Positions 60,589 through 64,000 of a stretch of DNA of 64,000 bases are shown here, piece after piece. Below the pieces are notes generated by a model, which searched no databases, was not told the origin of the DNA, and was given only the letters and a program-made list of their open reading frames with translations. Origin of the DNA: JAFEBO01 sp044221315 (GTDB lineage Bacteria > Planctomycetota > Phycisphaerae > Phycisphaerales > UBA1924); NCBI GenBank assembly GCA_044221315.1, contig JBGAPK010000003.1, positions 147,031-211,030 on the forward strand, given 5' to 3'. How positions within the stretch are numbered: the stretch's first letter is position 1; every line of letters begins with the position of its first letter. The position numbers were made by a program, and so were the translations under genes.

Positions 60589-61913
60589 ACCCGGCATCGC
60601 TGGAGACGACATCAGCCTCCGGAACGAACTCGCCGAAGGCAAAGCCGGCGCCGATCATCTCGAACCGGATCGCGGAAGCGGTTCGTTCGCTCGGTCCGGG
60701 TGAATTCAACGAGCAAACGCTTCGGACCCACATCCACCCGCTGTTTTCCCGCGTGCTGAAGCGGAGAGAGATTTATCTTTCGAATCACAGCCTCGGGCGA
60801 CCGCTGGATCAGATGGCGGATGATGTCCGCGAGGCCCTGGACGCGTGGTACGCGGAGATGGACGGGGCGTGGGACGTGTGGCTGAACGAACAGAACACGT
60901 TCCGGAACAACATCGCGTGCCTGATCGGGCTGGGGCGGGTGGATGCCGTGGTGCCCAAGATCAGCGCCGGGCAGGGTTTGCGGGCTGTCCTGAACGCGTT
61001 GCCGATGGCCCGGCCGCGCGTCGTCGCAACGCGGGGCGAATTCGACTCGATCGATTTCATTCTCAAGACATACGCGTCGCGGGAGCGTGCGGACGTCGCA
61101 TGGATCGAGGCAAAGATCGCGCCCGGACGCGCGCCGTTCATTGACGCGACCGCGGTGTTGGAGGCGATCGTCAAGGCATCACCCGCGCCGGACCTTGTCG
61201 TGGTCTCGCAGTTCTACTACGCGACGGGGCAGCGGCTCGACAGGCTGCCGGAGATCATCGCGGCGGCGCGCTCTCGGGGCGCATTGGTCGTGCTCGACGC
61301 GTTCCACGGTGCGGGCGTTGTTGAAGTTGATTTCGATGGGCTCGGGCCCGATTTCGCCATCGGCGGGTCGTACAAGTACACCCGGGGCGGACCTGGCGCC
61401 GCTTGGCTCGCCATCAATCCGCGCCACCTCACCGCGCAGGTTTCGGACTCGAATCCTCGGCTGCGGACGCTGGATACCGGGTGGTTTGCGAAGCGTGATA
61501 CCTTCGGGTTTCAGCGTCCCGACGAGCCACAACTGGCTTCGGGCGGAAACGCATGGCTGGAAGCGACACCGGCTCCGCTGCCGCTCTTCCAGGCGCGGTC
61601 GGGATTGCAGCTCGTATTGGCGCTCGGAGTTCCCCGGCTGCGCCGGTACAGCCTTCACCAGTTGGAACAACTGCAGGGTCTGTTGAGCGAACGGCGCGTT
61701 CCGGTGTACCGGGGCGGCTTAACCCCCGAGCAGTCCGGAGCGTTCCTGCTGGTCCCCCACCGCGATGCGCCGGGGGCCTGTGATGCGCTCAAACGCGAAG
61801 GCGTCAACGTCGATGCACGCCTCGGCCACCTTCGCTTCTGTCCCGACATTCTCACCAGCGACGACGAGATGATGCGCGCGGCCGAGATCACTTCCCGGGT
61901 GTGCCGGCAGTGA
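60585..61913 (+). CDS. kynU: Kynureninase-like PLP enzyme
   Basis: 442 residues from an ATG overlapping the stop of the dioxygenase gene. It would split kynurenine to anthranilate and alanine, the step after the dioxygenase and formamidase. Family signs: EIYLSNHSLGRPLDQMADDV, LVVLDAFHGAGVVEVDFDG with the PLP-binding Asp, and the PLP lysine in IGGSYKYTRGGPGAAWLAIN. The middle has ASRERADVAWIE and VVVSQFYYATGQRLDRL. The reading frame is complete. It converges on the histidine kinase gene with a 26-base overlap. Confidence 0.88.
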   Translation: MNPASLETTSASGTNSPKAKPAPIISNRIAEAVRSLGPGEFNEQTLRTHIHPLFSRVLKRREIYLSNHSLGRPLDQMADDVREALDAWYAEMDGAWDVWLNEQNTFRNNIACLIGLGRVDAVVPKISAGQGLRAVLNALPMARPRVVATRGEFDSIDFILKTYASRERADVAWIEAKIAPGRAPFIDATAVLEAIVKASPAPDLVVVSQFYYATGQRLDRLPEIIAAARSRGALVVLDAFHGAGVVEVDFDGLGPDFAIGGSYKYTRGGPGAAWLAINPRHLTAQVSDSNPRLRTLDTGWFAKRDTFGFQRPDEPQLASGGNAWLEATPAPLPLFQARSGLQLVLALGVPRLRRYSLHQLEQLQGLLSERRVPVYRGGLTPEQSGAFLLVPHRDAPGACDALKREGVNVDARLGHLRFCPDILTSDDEMMRAAEITSRVCRQ

Positions 61914-62796
61914 GCGGCTCGCGCCCCGGCTCGACGCCGGCCCGAGGCGGCCGAGCATCGAGCGGGAGAGTGATGAAGAAGTCCGTGCCCCTCCCGGGCT
62001 CGCTGTGCACTTCGAGCCGTCCCTCGTGAGCCTCGACGAGCCGTCGGGCGGTGGGAAGGCCGAGCCCGGTGCCACCGCCCTTGGTTGTGAAGTAGGGCTG
62101 GAAGATCTTCGCAAGCGTCTCGGCAGGTATTCCCGGCCCGGTATCGATCACGTGGATCTGCGCGGCGCGACGCTTGTCCACCTCCGGAACGACGGCGGTT
62201 TTTACGATGAGCTCGCGTGCGGACTGGGAATTCAGACCATCGGCCGCCATCGCCTGAACGGCGTTGATCATGAGGTTCAGCAGGGCCTGCTTGAGATGGG
62301 CGATGTCCACGTCCGCCACGAGCGGTCCGGGAGCAAGGTCCGAGCGGAGGCGCACACCCGCCTTTTCCGCCTGCGGCAAAAAGAAATCGACGAGTTCTTC
62401 GACGGCGAGGTTCAGGTCGGCGGGGCGGCGCTCAAGGCGCAGTTCACCGGCAAACTGAAGGAAATCGGTCAGGATGCCCCGCAGGCGCTCCACCTCGCGC
62501 CGGAGCGACTGCACACGGCGGGCGAGGCGTCCCTTTTCTTCCGCAGGGATGTCGAGTTCCTCGATGCCCTCGCTCAGGAGTTGGGCGTTGAGCCCGACGG
62601 TGGAGAGAGGGTTCTTGATCTCGTGCGCCAGGCCCCCGGTCATGGCTCCCAGCTCTGCAAGCCTCTCCGCCGAACGCGCCCGACGTTCCGCGGAGAGGAT
62701 TCGCCGGGATTGCGCCCGGAGGGCCCAGAACGCAACAGCACCGGCGACGCACGCGCCGATGCTCAGTCCGATCAGAAAGAAAAATGTGCCGGACAC
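61888..62796 (-). CDS. Sensor histidine kinase
   Basis: 302 residues from a GTG at 62796. One N-terminal membrane helix (FFFLIGLSIGACVAGAVAFW) with almost no outer domain. The H-box is MTGGLAHEIKNPLSTVGLNA, the N-box is ALLNLMINAVQAM, G1 is VIDTGPGIPAE, the F-box is IFQPYFTTKGGGTGLGL and G2 follows it. It autophosphorylates on the His and passes the phosphate to a response regulator not present here. It starts 15 bases after the cold-shock gene and is likely co-transcribed with it. Confidence 0.93.
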   Translation of the reverse strand: MSGTFFFLIGLSIGACVAGAVAFWALRAQSRRILSAERRARSAERLAELGAMTGGLAHEIKNPLSTVGLNAQLLSEGIEELDIPAEEKGRLARRVQSLRREVERLRGILTDFLQFAGELRLERRPADLNLAVEELVDFFLPQAEKAGVRLRSDLAPGPLVADVDIAHLKQALLNLMINAVQAMAADGLNSQSARELIVKTAVVPEVDKRRAAQIHVIDTGPGIPAETLAKIFQPYFTTKGGGTGLGLPTARRLVEAHEGRLEVHSEPGRGTDFFITLPLDARPPRAGVEPGREPLTAGTPGK

Positions 62797-62811
62797 GGAG
62801 CGAGTCTAGAT

Positions 62812-63111
62812 CTAGCGCCGCGGCGAGCGGGTGTATCCGCGCCTTGGCACGACAACTTCAACGCTATCCGGCGAACGCATGACCTTGGTCGCCTTCCAGC
62901 CCTTGTCGGTCTTCACGGCGTCGTAGATGACCTGCGAACCGTCCTTGAGCACCCGAAATCCGTCGCCCTGGATGACGCTGTAGTGCGCGAAAATATCCTG
63001 CCCTTCCGGGCCGACGATAAACCCGAATCCCTTGCGGGGATCAAACCATTTCACGGCGCCTTCGACGTTCGTCAGTTGGGTCGCGCCCGTGCCGCCCGTG
63101 CCCTCGGTCAT
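62812..63111 (-). CDS. Cold-shock domain protein
   Basis: 99 residues from the ATG at 63111 (AAAGGGG six bases upstream). RNP1 is WFDPRKGFGFIV and RNP2 is DIFAHYSVI, the single-strand nucleic acid binding motifs of CspA-type proteins. The protein has extra residues at both ends: a Gly/Thr-rich start and a basic tail (PRRGYTRSPRR). It probably acts as an RNA chaperone. It lies upstream of the histidine kinase gene. Confidence 0.94.
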   Translation of the reverse strand: MTEGTGGTGATQLTNVEGAVKWFDPRKGFGFIVGPEGQDIFAHYSVIQGDGFRVLKDGSQVIYDAVKTDKGWKATKVMRSPDSVEVVVPRRGYTRSPRR

Positions 63112-63318
63112 TGCCGGCCCCTTTCCCGCTCGCGCGAGACCGAATGGTCGCGCCCGATCCGGAAGTGGCGTCGGGAGTTTCTGAAATGCCGGAACGATCC
63201 ACCCCACGCTCGGCGCACAAGCCGCCGCATCCTGCGCAGGCCAGAACGGACCGGGCGAATTCCCGACCGCTGGGTGCCAGCTTATCAGACGCTACGGGGC
63301 TGTCAACTCGGGGTTGCC

Positions 63319-64000
63319 TCAGGCCACCGGCTGGGGGGCCTGGGGAGCCGCTGCAGGGGGGGTTGCCGGGGCGTTCTTCTTGGCTTCCTCGATAAGGACG
63401 GCCTTGCGGCTGAGCTTAATACGGCCCTGGTCGTCCACGAGGATTACCTTAACCTTGACCACGTCCCCGATCTTGACCACGTCGGTCACGCTCTTGACGT
63501 AACCCTCGGCCAATTCAGAGATATGGCACATGCCGTCAGTGCCCGGGGCGAGCTCCACGAACGCGCCGAAGTCCTTGACGCTGACGACCTTGCCGGTGTA
63601 GACCGCGCCGACCTTCACCTCTTCGCAGAGGGCTTCGATCTCGGTTCGGGCGCCCTCGATGGAGGGGCCGTCGGTGCCGGCGAGCTGGACCGTTCCGTCG
63701 TCGTCGACGTCGATGGTGACGCCGTAGCGGTCTTGGAGCCCGCGGATCATCTTGCCGCCGGGTCCGATGAGCTTGCCGATCTTCTCCGGATCGATGTGGA
63801 GGGTGATCATGCGCGGCGCGAGCGGAGAGATCTCCGGACGGGGCTTGGCGATGATGCGCTCCATGATGTCGATGATCTCGAGCCGGCCCTGCTTGGCCTG
63901 CTGGAGGATCTTCTCGATCTGGGAGATGACGAGGCCGCGGGCCTTGAGATCGAGCTGAATGCCGGTGATGCCCTCACGGGTGCCGGAGACCTTGAAGTCC
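63319..64000 (-). CDS. pnp: Polyribonucleotide nucleotidyltransferase, C-terminal part (5' end outside window)
   Basis: 227 residues in the window, running off at base 64000. The remaining sequence covers the end of the second RNase PH domain (DFKVSGTREGITGIQLDLKA), the KH domain (HIDPEKIGKLIGPGGKMIRG) and the S1 domain (YTGKVVSVKDFGAFVELAPG). A short Ala/Pro-rich tail ends the protein. PNPase degrades mRNA from the 3' end with phosphate. The order and spacing match the usual pnp product. Confidence 0.97.
   Translation of the reverse strand, partial: DFKVSGTREGITGIQLDLKARGLVISQIEKILQQAKQGRLEIIDIMERIIAKPRPEISPLAPRMITLHIDPEKIGKLIGPGGKMIRGLQDRYGVTIDVDDDGTVQLAGTDGPSIEGARTEIEALCEEVKVGAVYTGKVVSVKDFGAFVELAPGTDGMCHISELAEGYVKSVTDVVKIGDVVKVKVILVDDQGRIKLSRKAVLIEEAKKNAPATPPAAAPQAPQPVA

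Overview
The window looks like a chromosomal segment of a planctomycete, most likely of the Phycisphaerales/Phycisphaerae. This is inferred from several things: high GC throughout; several secreted proteins ending in a Cys-bracketed tandem EF-hand-like module (consensus ADLNGDGVVDDADF, the so-called GC-type dockerin); an ECF sigma factor followed directly by a giant Ser/Thr kinase with WD40 repeats; a second kinase with TPRs; a prepilin-type protein; and a PEP-CTERM-like tail ending in RRRR. No rRNA, CRISPR array or prophage was seen. One tRNA-Gly(GCC) is present.

Layout. 1-751: start of a secreted beta-helix protein leaving the window. 0.9-9.0 kb: signalling block with an ECF sigma factor, a WD40 kinase, two tandem paralogous secreted proteins of unknown function and a TPR kinase. 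9.3-12.95 kb: six closely spaced minus-strand genes (VOC protein, MlaF-type ABC ATPase, OsmC, small membrane protein, exported D-2-hydroxyacid dehydrogenase, two-TM channel). 13.0-18.5 kb: methyltransferase, two dockerin-tailed secreted proteins, a GT-C-like membrane protein, and a planctomycete-type hypothetical whose coding region has been invaded by simple repeats. 18.5-20.2 kb: an intergenic locus packed with hairpin repeats. 20.2-27.5 kb: beta-helix protein, a RAYT transposase between REP/BIME repeats, prepilin-type protein and partner, NHL-type propeller protein, and GA-rich tandem repeats. 27.5-32.7 kb: lipoprotein and arginine biosynthesis genes argG, argF, argB and argC. 32.7-39.8 kb: DUF3467, Ppx/GppA-HD, FkbM methyltransferase, M14 carboxypeptidase, and a frameshifted matrixin-like protease. 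39.8-43.1 kb: tRNA-Gly, DsbD, FliM. 43.1-54.1 kb: translation/transcription block nusA-infB-DUF503-rbfA-HhH-TPR lipoprotein-yebC. 54.1-64 kb: DUF4442-like protein, MBL hydrolase, membrane protein, queG, sugar-phosphate isomerase family, a broken tryptophan 2,3-dioxygenase with an intact kynureninase, histidine kinase, cold-shock protein, and the 3' end of pnp.

Functionally, the core parts are conventional (arginine synthesis, nusA-infB-rbfA, pnp). The accessory parts stand out for (a) several families of dispersed hairpin repeats, some entering reading frames or supplying a ribosome binding site, (b) a RAYT with its matching REP sequences, (c) two genes broken by small indels, and (d) a few proteins that depart from family rules: a pore protein without the usual potassium filter, a dehydrogenase with a signal peptide, and a HhH-GPD-like protein without the usual lysine. 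Functional calls rest on motif recognition by eye; no database search was possible.
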